Positions 43,788-54,560 of a stretch of DNA of 56,497 bases are shown here, piece by piece. Location: positions 75,725 through 132,221 of the forward strand of contig NMRA01000801.1 in NCBI GenBank assembly GCA_002633005.1, given 5' to 3'. Positions within the stretch are counted from its first letter, which is position 1. Each line of letters opens with the position of its first letter. This DNA is from Phoronis australis (lineage: Eukaryota > Phoronida > Phoronidae). Below the pieces are notes generated by a model. That model was not told the DNA's origin, made no database searches, and worked only from the letters and a program-made list of their open reading frames with translations. The translations under genes and the position numbers were made by a program.

Positions 43788-45473
43788 AGGAGCTTGCCAC
43801 CCAAAAAGCAACCTAATTTGTATCAATTTATATCCAGTAGTTCTACTCCATAACGACACGTACGGTTGCGTTACCTGACACCTGACGGCAGATGGAGGTG
43901 TTGAAATTATCCAATGATGTCATCGGTTTCACACGCAATCTGTTCAGCAGTTCACAACACAGGTTACTGGTGTCTGCTTATCGCTTGAAGTCATTGTTTA
44001 ACACCAATATATCATCAAACTTCGATGTAAAACCCTTAAAAATACACCGAGTTCTTATAAAAACGTGTTGTTTTATTTCGCTCATACGGATTTATTGGTA
44101 TTTGGACACACCGTAGCCTACAAAGTTCAGCAGGCCAATAAGGTCCATAGCAGGAGTTTGGAGTTTGTTCGAAGATAATTTAAATGTATTTTCCGTGAGA
44201 TACAGACAGGAGAACCTAGATCTGTGTTGTTTAGACTAGTGATTTTTTGAGTTCTAAACACAAAACACTTGTTATCCTGACCAGTGGCTCGGAGCCTGAT
44301 CAGGCCCGTTGCGGCCGCTCGGATTGACTCGTTATCCCGGCCCAGCAGTGGCTCGGAAACTGATCAGACATCACGAACATAAACCAGCCAAAGTTCAGTA
44401 GAAACTAAACTTCCACTCAAGAAAATACTATACTAGTGAGCCAAAGTAATGTGCACGTGATTATGTTGGTGAATTGGCCACAAAACTGCAAATCTACTTA
44501 CTCGTCGGGGGCCGCGAATTCACGTTCCGCTTTGGCCACAGCACCCTCAGGGCAGAAGTTGTACATTGACAATCATTATTTGAGTAATGTAAATGTAAAT
44601 AAAGATTCCCCTAACACCTGGCCGTGGGATGGAAATCTAGTTGTTTCACAACAGTTTCTGCCTGCAAACACGAAATTAGCATGAGCTCACACGGCCTCGG
44701 TGTCCCGTCAATTAGTTTTATTGCACCTAAAGCCGGGTAACGCAGTGATTTATTCATTGCTGGCTTTTCAAATCATTTGCACTCGCGAACACTCCAAAGG
44801 CATTACAAATTGCATCTAATGAGACAGACTTTGTTTCAGTTTTATATAAGTATTGGTTAGAGTGAGAATAATTCATTTTGAAACAGAACGCTCAGTAATA
44901 AACGCCAACATGGCAACCGTCGCAATCCCGACTTACGACGAGCTAGAGCTCAACAGACCCGACTTCGCAGGTGGATCGTTAAGTTTTACAGGCTATCAAT
45001 TCGAACAGGAATACAGTGATGAAGAAATACTAGAGAGGCGCCGTGAACAAGCTCAGACAATGGAACGTATGGAGTTATTTGGTAAGCCGGCATTCGTCAG
45101 GCACTGTCGATGTCTGCAGGCCACAGACACGGAGATGTTTCACGGCCTCATAGTTGCTATTTACAGCGTACATTTCATTCTTCACTACCATGAGCCACTT
45201 CCTAAGCATTTCGGACTCTCGAGGAAGTAAAAAAAACCGATATACCCACTTTCCTCGCAGCTGCTTAGTTCGGACAAACGGGAATGATGCACCGCAACAT
45301 AGCGGCATTCGCTCTGCACATGAACCACTGACGTCGCTAGCGTAATTTCTCACCTTCCTCACAGGTTAACGTGACACCTTTTGGCAAGGTAAGGTCGACC
45401 GTATGCGAGGCGATGTGGATATAGACCGATTAAGACGGCAAAAAAGACTAATTAAATCGGGTGGCATTCTCCT
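43788..45473 (+). mobile_element. ~1.7-kb TTAA-type DNA transposon, longer relative of the 30893-31387 MITE
   Basis: Left AGGAGCTTGCCACCCAAAAA and right (reverse complement) AGGAGAATGCCACCCGATTT are the TIRs. The right flank is TTAA (45474-45477) and the left flank is ATAA, presumably a mutated TTAA. The first ~430 bp and last ~80 bp match the MITE. The ~1.2 kb in between is unique to this copy and holds the coding-like exon at 44910-45081. The shared left arm includes CACCTGACGGCAGA, TGAAATTATCCAATGA and GTAGCCTACAAAGTTC. Likely piggyBac- or Kolobok-type by target site. Confidence 0.7.
44910..45081 (+). CDS. Transposon-borne first exon, uncharacterised protein (possible 'P2X7-like' family N-terminus)
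   Basis: ATG in context GCCAACATGGCAACC opens 57 codons ending at TTATTTG|GTAAGCCG, a good splice donor. The peptide starts MATVAIPTYDELELNRPDFA and continues GYQFEQEYSDEEILERRREQ, a charged helix. The segment YQFEQEYSDEEI resembles the N-terminus of uncharacterised invertebrate proteins often annotated 'P2X purinoceptor 7-like', which are linked to DNA transposons; this is from memory and unverified. The frame stays open to 45228 without splicing. No downstream exon identified inside the element. Confidence 0.4.
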
Positions 45474-45477
45474 TTAA

Positions 45478-46189
45478 GTTTGTTCAAAGAACAATATGTT
45501 TTTGTAAAGTGGTCAAACAAGAAAACTTTGTTCCTTGTTGAACTATGGTTATCGAAAGAAATCTGGGAATATTACTTAACTTTTAATATCAAACACTGGA
45601 AATTCAATAAACATGGATTTACAGGAAGTGAACCAAGGCACAGAATGCAGATGTGAGCAGAGTACATGAATTGACGAGCAACATTGTGGGGCGAAATGTT
45701 TTCACGACAGTCTGCATTATCAACGGTCACTCAGAAAATTGCGTGGCTTTTCATCGTTGTATTTACATGTTCTGCGTATTCAAATTTTCATTCAAAGATA
45801 TCACGACTTCTTACATTATTTATTATACAAATTATCACTAGATGACCACACAAAATGTGAACTCGCATTTCTGAAAAAAAATTTTGCGGAGCGTGTAATC
45901 ATGCTAATATCATTATAGTAGCAATAAATTCTTTTCAAAGTTTCCATTGTCTAGTTTCACTTCCAAATAAAAATTTGTCTGTGTTCTTGCGAAATTTGTC
46001 AACTACACCAATAATATGAAGTAATGCCTGACAATCACTGTTTATAACTGAATATTTATTGAAATCAGGTTGCTAATTGTAACTTTCAAAGAAATTTATC
46101 AGTCCGTCTATATCTGACCTTTGATTGTCTTTTTTGTCGATTTTTCAGCGAATAAGCCATCGTTTTGTGGCCCTCTGGGACTCGTCCCT
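45478..46189. other. No gene seen
   Basis: AT-rich; no domain or terminal structure recognised. Confidence 0.3.
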
Positions 46190-47190
46190 TCCAAGCTATC
46201 TCTTTTATGTGACCACATTGAAATGTGTGTGTGTGCCATCTTCTATGTGTGACATCTACTGCTGTATCTCCTAAACTTCTTGCAGAATTTTAATGAGATT
46301 TTGTTGAGGCGTTCCAATGAATCTGATGGCTGATGGCGACCAGTTTCGAACAATCTGACTTATGCCATGCTCCCTAGTGTCAATTTTATTTTTTATGTTT
46401 GCTTCTACAGAGATCCTTGCTGAATTTTCATGAAATTAATCTAAAAGGTTTTTATAAAAAAAAACAACTATGCTATTACATTTTTGGGTGAATTTGACAA
46501 TTTTACGCGACCTTGTGTCCATTTTTGTTGCCTCAAGTGACGACCTCTCTATCCATTAAGGATTGTTAAGAAAATTTGCTGATGTTTTCATAATGAGAAT
46601 ACCACAGCTGATGTTGATTTTCCAACTTCTGTGTGTCACCTAATGGGCACTTTTGTTTATTGGATCCACTGCTGAACTTGCGTGTGTGCGGATTCATTAT
46701 CTTGGTGATTGCATGGTCAAATTAGTTTGAAATACAACATGTGAGTATGAAGTGGGTTGAAAATTGCCAAATGTTTTTAAGAACAGGTTTTGTGTCGAAA
46801 ATGGTCCCCCGTAAATCACTCCACGGTGTCCTGTAAGTATCCTGATGTGGTGTTAAGGAATAACACTGCATGATGCTGGTTATGTGAGCCCCTAAGGTAC
46901 ATCATTAGTGCAAAGGGTCACCTATTTGGAGATTTTTTTGTTTTCACATTTACAAGTTGTCATTGAATACAACTGCACGTTGTTTAGCTTAAAGGATTTT
47001 CAAATAGCATTGTCGTTTAGTTCCTGCTATACATTAGATAGGATCATGCAAGATATCTCTTTGGTGCTGACAACATGACAGCGAGTCGGTCCAAATACCG
47101 CTGTGCCTTCTTAGTACATAAGTTGTCTTTTACGTTAACCTCTGTATCTTTGGAGTTCACTTAATGGATTTTCAAGAAATACAACAAACC
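46190..47190 (+). mobile_element. Decayed HINE-like core, with a dispersed repeat nested in it
   Basis: Subunit words are present (GCTGTATCTCCTAAACTTCT, GCTCCCTAGTGTCAATTTTA, TTTTCATGAAATTA, GCGACCTTGTGTCCATTTTT, CCTCTGTATCTTTGGAGTTC) but most sites are mutated and no hairpin ends remain. At 46695-47045 the copy is interrupted by the repeat also found at 1815-2155. Confidence 0.55.
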
Positions 47191-47284
47191 ACCGTCGCAG
47201 TAAAATGTTCAGACACCTATAGAAACAATCTTGTTCCGGCTGAAGCGGGCAATTAAAAACAAAATTATTCCTGGTGGCTAAAAA

Positions 47285-48075
47285 AGGTACAGTATAGGTG
47301 GTAACGCTATCCAGAAAGTCACCCCTACTAGATGGAGTTTGCCTTGCAAAATCATATTATTAAAGCGTTTCTTACCATTGCAGTCTTGTAATATCTTATT
47401 ACTGTAAACACTTGGGTTAACAACTATGCTCACGCACAAGCCTACTCCCTACCTTTGAAGTGTTTCATAATAAGCGCTCACTGATGTACTATGCATTCCC
47501 CCTCAACTTTTAAGAATTTCCAATTAAGCGCCCACAGTTCAGGCTGGTGCCCATCATAGCGCACTACAAACGACCGCGCGTGGTTTAAAATTGACACGTA
47601 GTCTGTTGCGTATCACTCTCATTTTAAAACAAATTCAGTTTTCAAAAAACGTTTCTCAACCAGATCCCGGCTTTGTTTTATCCTCCAAAAGAATGTAAAC
47701 ACTGGTGACATGGGTGTCGTTTCGTGACTGACCTATTTTTCCCATACTTGGAAGGTATTGAGGACTGCAAGCTTGCCATTACCCGATAGAAGCCTGCACG
47801 GAGGGAGTCAGGAATTATTTCGAGGCTATTCATTTCATGTAAAACTAATTGTTAAAAATGTTAACAGCATAAGTACCACATTTTTGTTATGAAATTTGCA
47901 CTGAATTGTTCCCGGGCATCGAAATAGGTCATTCGGTTAGGGCATCGTTTCACGGATTTTTTTTGACATGTTTTTCAAAGGTCAAGTTAAGTTGAAAAAT
48001 TTGGGCTGTGAACAAAAAGTAGAGGGAATTTGCAATCCGAGTTAGTTTGAATCTTTAACGTCTTTGATAAAAGCC
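47285..48075 (+). repeat. ~800-bp block shared with 13381-14180, directly upstream of a THAP-like frame
   Basis: Runs from GGTACAGTATAGGTGG to GAATCTTTAACGTC, about 90% similar to the intron-1 copy. Because it ends just before the THAP-like start codon at 48129, it could be the 5' terminal/promoter part of a THAP-encoding transposon whose non-autonomous relative sits in pin1. Confidence 0.6.
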
Positions 48076-48128
48076 AGTAGGAGGTCGCACCTCAGTTGTC
48101 GTTTGCGTTTGTTTATGAGTCAGTCAAC

Positions 48129-48474
48129 ATGCTGCACGATTGCTGCGTACCGGGGTGTGCTTGTTATCGTTTCACATGCACTTTGGGTAATAGCCAGTAC
48201 ACCACTTTCCAAAAGATTACACGCTCCGCCGTACTTGGCTCGTTCGTGTAAAGAACGCAGCATTACCGTCCACTCAACATACAAAGTAATGGAGAATTAC
48301 CGAGTGTGTGGCAAGCATTTTCTGCCATTCGATTACGAAAGAGATATGTACACGAAATCGGTAACAATCCTTGATTCCTGGCAGTGCCGTGTCGCCACCC
48401 CTGAGAAATGCATTTTTGAAACGAGTGACCTCGCGAGCTGTGGCATTTACATCTTCTGTTGCCCATGCCTCTGA
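48129..48474 (+). pseudogene. THAP-domain zinc finger, frameshifted
   Basis: From ATG 48129 the frame reads MLHDCCVPGCACYRFTCTLG, then YTTFQKITRSAVLGSFV and a stop (48249-48251). In the +1 frame from about 48244 the text continues SCKERSITVHSTYKVMENYR, then VCGKHFLPFDYERDMYTKS. Together these show the C-x4-C … C-x2-H-F pattern of a THAP finger, here C(CVPG)C and CGKHF, with the usual spacing. The invariant central Trp falls at the frame break and is not seen. A downstream open stretch in a third frame (to 48682) is Ser/Pro-rich and unassigned. A broken transposase or host-like gene; a sequencing indel is the alternative. Confidence 0.6.
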
Positions 48475-48682
48475 ACGTACCCCAGAACATGCAGTTCCGG
48501 GCACTAACGATGATTTGCCTCGTGTTGGTGTTGTCTCCAGCCCAGAGCCTGTGAGCAGCCCTGCAGCGATGTTGAGTAGCGGTAGTGAATACTGGCCAAG
48601 TTCGACACCAAGTGGGAGGACAGTTCCTCTTCCAGTGGTCAGGCCGGTGAGCCAAACTTTGATAAGTTTATTGTGGACGTGA

Positions 48683-49389
48683 ATATAGTATTGGAGCTTA
48701 TTTAGAAGGTGCCAGGTGTGTGGTGAGGGAGTAACACCACTGGATGTAACAGGTTTGTGTGCTCAAGTCACCATCCAGTGGGAACAGCATTCCATTGAGT
48801 TCGGCATAACAGTGCACACAGTGCATTTGCACCAAGACGTCCCATCACGTCTGTCCTCAGTCTCTGCCTCATCCCTTTCAACAGCTGTCTGTATTCTGCA
48901 CTGCCTCACTATACTCCAGCTCAAACAGGTATCCACCCACTGCTACTACAAACTAAAAGATTCCTAAATTCAACGTAATTGAGTTCTCTAATAACCTTAG
49001 TTGTCATAGAATACTCGTCGATGGGAAGTGGTGACGACAATTTTAGGTGACTAGCACAAAAACAACAGTAGAACAGATCCTCACAGTAGCACGAATACAC
49101 TAGAGAATTGGGAGAGTTAGGTCACGTGATGTCACCAAAAAGATGGCGGGTTGAGCGGTATAAACTATTTCCAACATATTTCCATGCCTCACTGAAAAAG
49201 ATATATTTATACTGAAACGAAATGGCAGGAAATTCTTAACCCCCTAAATGACACATCCGGAGTAGTGTACGACTAATTAAAAAATTACCGGGAACCGTAA
49301 TGAACTGAAGCATATGTCTGGGATGATTAACGAATCGTATTTTTACTAAAAATGATGGCAAAGAAGGTTGCCTGCTCCTGAAAATTTGG
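48683..49389. other. No gene recognised
   Basis: Short open stretches only. If the THAP frame belongs to a transposon, its body would be expected here, but I see no transposase similarity. Confidence 0.3.
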
Positions 49390-49890
49390 TAAATATATTG
49401 ATATGAAGTTGACTACAGAAAACGACGGCTGTGCTCCGGCTCTAGTGGCATTTTTTTCGTTGTCCTCTGTATCTGTGAAACTCCTTCGCAGATTTTTATG
49501 AAATTTAATAAACCGGTGTTTATTAAACAGTCAACAGGCTCCTGTTTTCGGATAGATTCGACGTTGAGAGCTGCCATTTTTCTAAGAAATTTTGCAAGTA
49601 GGTTTCTATTAAAGAAACGACGACGCCTTCTCATTTTCAGGCGGATTTGACGTTTTCTGGGCGATCTGGTGGCCATTTTAAAATTTTTTAGTATGTTTGA
49701 CTGCTCCTCCATCCACGTAACTTCTTGGTTAGGATCATTAGTAAAATTTGGAGATGTGTTCTTGATGAGTAGACCCAGGCTGACATGGATTTTTGGACGT
49801 GTTCAACTACTCTGGCACTCCCTAGTGGCAATTTTATTTTTTTGTGTCCACGGCTGTATCACCTTACCCTTTGTAACATCTTTCTGAATT
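49390..49890 (+). mobile_element. HINE-like core fragment upstream of copy 4
   Basis: Contains CTAGTGGCATTTTT (about 49443), CTGGTGGCCATTTTA (about 49668) and CTAGTGGCAATTTTA (49822) with subunit sequence between them (AGATTTTTATGAAATTTA, CATCCACGTAACTTC). No terminal hairpins. It abuts the 5' hairpin of copy 4, so it is an older, separate insertion or a tandem partner. Confidence 0.6.
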
Positions 49891-49893
49891 TTT

Positions 49894-51141
49894 ATGCGCC
49901 CACATATTTATATGTGGTCGCATATTGCCGTCATCTCTGTCTGGGCGTCCGGCGTCTGCGGCTGTATATCCTAAACCCCTTGCAGGATCTTATTGAAATT
50001 TGGCGGGTGTGTTCCAATGGGGTTGACGACAGAGGGCGACGAGTTTCGGACCGACTCAAATACCGCTGTGCCCCCTAGTGGCAATTTTAGTTTTTTACGT
50101 TTGCTTCTGTATTTTCAAAGGCCCTTAACCGATTTTTGTGAAATTTGGCACATAGGCATCTATTAATAATTTGACGCTATCTTTAGTTTTCGGATGGATT
50201 TGAGGCATTTTGCGCCATCTAGTGACCATTTTTACTATTTTCGAGTCGTTTTTTTTGGCGTTTGCCCCTCTAACTACCAAACCACTTGAAGGATGAGTGG
50301 GAAAATTGGCATATATGTTGTTACTATGAAGAAGACAGTTGACAATGATTTTCTGACGACTTTGACTACTGTGGTGCCTCCTAGTGGCAGTTTTGTTTGT
50401 TTTTCCGCCCATGGCTGTATCTCCTAAACACTCTACAGGATCTTTATTAAATTTAGCAAATGTATTTATATGAATGTGACAACAGAGGACGGCGACTTTC
50501 GAACAGATTGGTCTACCGTTGTGCCCCCTTGTGGCAATTATAGTTATTTTTACATTTACCTCTGTTTCTTCAAAGTTCCTCAAATGATTTCCATAAAGTG
50601 TAGCACATAGACATCTATTAGTGAGGTGACGCTAGCCATTGATCTTTAGGTTGATTCAAGGTATTTTGCGCCACCTAATGGCCATTTTTGTTGTTTTCGA
50701 GTCTGTTTTTTGGCGTCCCTCTGTCAACCAAACCACTTTAAGGATGATTGTGAAAGTAATTTCCGACGACTTCGACTACTGTGGCGCCTCCTAGTGGTGT
50801 TTTTTTGCACTCATACTTGTATCTTCTAAGCCCTCTACAGGATTTTTGTTAAAATTTAGCTCGTGTATTTATATAAAGACGGATCCCCGACAAATACTGT
50901 GCCCCTAGTGGCAATTTTTTTTTCATTTTTGTCTGTTTCTCTGAAGTTCCTCGATGAATTTTAATGAAAATTTGTAAATGGCTTTCTTTTAATGAAACAA
51001 TGGCATTCTCTGGTTTTCAGACAGATTCGACGTATTTTGCGCCATCTCGTGGCCATTTTGATGATACAAAGAAACAACTCTAAAAGCATACCATTTGTGA
51101 TGCATTCGTGGGCGCATTTCAACGCTCCACGTTGCTCGTGT
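49894..51141 (+). mobile_element. HINE/DINE-1-like element, copy 4
   Basis: 5' hairpin ATGCGCCCACATATTTATAT plus GTGGTCGC. 3' end GTGGGCGCATTT with hairpin CAACGCTCCACGTTG (51120-51134), then CTCGTGT. Core sites at 50075, 50219, 50381, 50529, 50675, 50791, 50905 and 51046, in the same flavour order as copies 1 and 3. Two subunits (50675-50905) are shortened to ~115 bp. No coding capacity. Confidence 0.8.
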
Positions 51142-51801
51142 AGCAGATGTGTTCCTATGGAGATGGAAACAGATGACTGTGAGTTTCAGACCATTAATCC
51201 AACTACAACTGTGCTCCTAGTGGCAGTTTTATTTTTTATGTTTGCCTCTGTAACTTCAGAGTTCCTTGATGTGTTTTCATGAAGTTAAGCAAACAAGTTT
51301 CTATTATCAAGAGAACATCACCTTTCCTTTTTGTGATGGATTCCACCTATTCGGCACCAACTAGTAGCCATTTTAATTATTTTTTAGTCTGTTTTTTGTT
51401 GTCTGCTTCTTTAAATGATGAGTGCATGAGTGACATGGATCTTCAAATAGATCCGACTTTTAGTAACATTTTTTCGCATATATGGCTGTATCTCCTAAAC
51501 CCCTTGCAAGATGTTTTTGAAATTTTGCAATTGTATTCTGTATTCCTATTAACTTGATAATAGGTGGACGGAGGCCACTACTGCTGGGGTTTCTAATGGC
51601 AGTTTGTTTTTTAATGTTTATTTTGTACCTTTGAATTTCTTTGGTGGATTTTGGCAAATACATTTGAGAGACAACCATACCTTCCCATTTTTGGACAGGC
51701 TTAATTTATTCTGTGCCATCTAATACAAATGAACAGTCCTAGGAGCACACCGTTTTGCGATGCAGTCATGGTCTCATTTCAATGCTCCACGTTGTTCTTG
51801 T
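51142..51801 (+). mobile_element. 3' half of another HINE-like element, adjoining copy 4
   Basis: Core sites near 51217 (CTCCTAGTGGCAGTTTT), 51360 (AACTAGTAGCCATTTT) and 51595 (TTTCTAATGGCAGTTTG), ending in TCTCATTTCAATGCTCCACG with hairpin CAATGCTCCACGTTG (51780-51794) and TTCTTGTT. It has no 5' hairpin; it follows directly after the 3' end of copy 4, giving a head-to-tail pair. Confidence 0.65.
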
Positions 51802-52689
51802 TCAAAAAAATCAAGGTTTATGTATATGTGGACCTCAGTTGCTGAACTTAGGCTCGTGATCCTATGTGCGGAACATTTGAGTGGAAAAATGTTGCGGAAA
51901 AAGGGCAAAGTTCAGCATATAGGAGCTTGCGCTTATTTGGCGGGTTAGATGCTAACGCCATCCCCTATCAATTGAGTTTCCCTGGTCATTAATGAGCATA
52001 TTTGCGAATACTGTCAATGCTAAACCACCACTGATATACATTATGAAAGACCAAGTGTGACTTGCCTGGCCAACATGTAACCTTGTTCACCCTCTCAAGT
52101 GCTATGTACACTTGGATACAGTCCCTTTCTGGGTTCAGTTGAGTTATGTAGTATTACATAGCAGAGGTTATATGATTTGACTTGCCAATGGAGTTGGTCA
52201 ATTGCCTTCCCTGAGTTTATTAACACAAAGGCTGCATCTAACTACTTGTGTCCATGGTCAGACCTCGTGGTCATTATCATGTTTGTTGTGGTTTTGTAGT
52301 TCAAAGGTGAGTGTTTGCTGAGATTTCTGTGTCCTCACAACCTGTTGTTTCCTGGACGCTAAGGATGGTGTTGGAGTAGAGAAGTTTGTCAGAAATGCGT
52401 AGGAGTGGGATTGGTAGGGGTAGGTTTCTGATTGAGAACCAGTTACTTCCACTGAATAAAGCTGTTATTCAGTGGGTGTTACTGGTTCTCAAATCACCTT
52501 TAATGAGGTTCCCACTTATTTGACTGTTACTTGGAATGGTGGTTATTAGGTGCTCTAAAATAGACCTGGATGAGATTTGTGGAGTTTTATCCCTAACTTG
52601 CTTCCGTATGAGAGATGATGGAACATGTCTGAACAATGGCATTTCCACTCCTGGAAAGTCTGCAGGAATTTAGATAGTTGAAGGATGCC
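51802..52689. other. No gene seen
   Basis: A near-palindromic pair GATTGAGAACCAGTTACTTC … GTGTTACTGGTTCTCAAATC lies at 52430-52495 and could fold into a hairpin. Nothing else recognised. Confidence 0.35.
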
Positions 52690-53310
52690 TCAAACTTTAT
52701 GTAGTGACCTTCATTCTAACTCGTATAACAGAAATACCAGGCTATGTCAAGTTGTAAAAGTATATATTTTCTGAAAGAAAAAGTTCAGAGATTGTAAAAA
52801 ATATGTTTTACATGTATGCGCCATTGTTGTTATTATATTTCCACCTTTTTAAGTCAAAATTTCATTTTTAAGCAAGGTAAATTCATAACAAAATAATGTC
52901 TTGGTCGAATTCAATGAAATTTTCAAATCAATGAATTTTTGTGAGGATTTAACGGTATCTCTTTTCACAACTTGCTGTGTTCGTGAACACAGTCACAGAG
53001 GCTTGCGGCGACTCGGAGCATTCATTCTCAATGGTATTATGCATACAAATGCTCAACTCCCTCAGGATCAAAACTCCATTTTGTCTTCAGAGAGTTCACG
53101 TGGAGCTGTTCTGTGCTTGGCAGAAGATTCAGCCCTGCAACCTTTGACGTCAGATGAGTAGTAAACAAATTTCCACGTAGTTGTGCGCTACATGGTATAT
53201 ATTTGGTATTAGATGTTACTGCAGAATGAAGATAAGGTATTTTTCTAAACATGTAAAATATCGAAAAAACGGCAATTTTTGCGAATGCGGTTTGAGATAT
53301 CTTTAAGATT
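52690..53310 (+). repeat. Dispersed repeat family 'F', second copy
   Basis: Collinear with 38945-40330 but shorter (internal deletions between 52930 and 53160). The best-conserved part is CTCTTTTCACAAC … CAACTCCCTCAGGATCAAAA … GAGTAGTAAACAAATTT. Confidence 0.6.
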
Positions 53311-53479
53311 AGTCAACAGTTTTTTGTAGTACACAACACATACCAAAGCATGCGCCGGGGAAACTGAAAGAAACCAATTACGAAATGGAGAATAGAAGTT
53401 GAATATCTGTTTTTAAAGCGCTGTAAGCGCGAGGTCGAATCGTCAAAACATCAGTTTATGGGTTAATTAAGGAATGAAT

Positions 53480-53880
53480 TTGGGCGGGGATTTTTCACAA
53501 ATTGCTTTGTTCGTGACGCCAGTCTCCTTGCAGCGACTCGGTGCATTCATTACAACGTTGTCAACTGTCGTATGTAGGCAGCTGTGGACGTCATTCAGGA
53601 TCAAAAGTACTTTTGTTTTCATGAAAGGACCATGAATTGTGGGAAGTGCATGTGCCAACCGAGGAATTCGAGTGACAGCTCTGTAACCTTTAACCTTGGA
53701 TAAGTAGTAAACAAATTTCCCCGAGTTTGAAGGTGGTTCTGCTAAATCTTTTGTTCTCGCTACATGTCCTGTATTCCGTATTTGAAATTTCTCTGAGATA
53801 AAGTATTCTGGTAGATATTTGTGAAGTATTGTAAAAACGGACAATTTTTGTGAATAAGGTTTGGGATATCTGTAAGTGCA
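53480..53880 (+). repeat. Dispersed repeat family 'F', third (partial) copy
   Basis: Repeats the right half of the family: TTTTTCACAAATTGCTTTG, GCGACTCGGTGCATTCATT, CAGGATCAAAAGTAC, AGTGACAGCTCTGTAACCTT and AAGTAGTAAACAAATTTCC. Together with the second copy it forms a diverged tandem pair 250 bp apart. Confidence 0.55.
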
Positions 53881-54174
53881 AGTATCAGGATTGAGTCATG
53901 GTTATTAAGGGAAGGAAACAAAAGAAATGTGATTAGTGTTTTGGAGCCATTTAGCTTTGATCAGTTGCTTTGTGTTTATTTACTATAATATTAAGCCAGC
54001 ATCATGTATTTATGTGTATGATCTCTGCAGGTCCATTTACATGCACACGATTACTGCGTAATTACCCGCTTAAAATACTTGGAAACTCGTTATTCTCCAG
54101 TAGGGGTATTCTTACTTGCATGTGAATCCTCAAATTATTACTATTCTCCTGTTCGACAAATTTAGTGCGTATTA

Positions 54175-54560
54175 GGCCTTTATGCAGCATAGGTCCTGGG
54201 CATCCATTTGGACTAATATGAACCCTATGGCAAGGACACCCAATGTATCATTTGGACGCCCATGGTCTATAGGAACCTTTCAAGTTTGGACACACACATT
54301 GTAGTGATTACTAGGAAGCCTCTGAACTCTCAGTGGAGGCTCTTCTTTCAAAACAGGAAGAAATATACAATGTATATACAAAGTGTATACAATGTTGCTA
54401 TGCTCACACTTGGTTGATAGCATTGTAAAAGTCTTGGTCTACACCAATTTTTTATTAAAAATGCTCATTACAGAAGGCTGTTTTGTAAACTTAGATGTAA
54501 AAACCTTGGTCTATGCATTTTTTTGTAAAAAAAAAATCTGGGGAGGGGTACAACACTGTA
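54175..54560 (-). repeat. Dispersed repeat 'G', inverted copy
   Basis: Reverse complement of 40925-41415. It begins AGGCCTTTATGCAGCATAGG and ends near CTATGCATTTTTTTG. Flanked by unrelated sequence on both sides. Confidence 0.65.

Noticed and set aside
48263-48655. 130-codon minus-strand frame opposite the THAP region
   Set aside because: It is the antisense shadow of the THAP-like frames and has no domain of its own.
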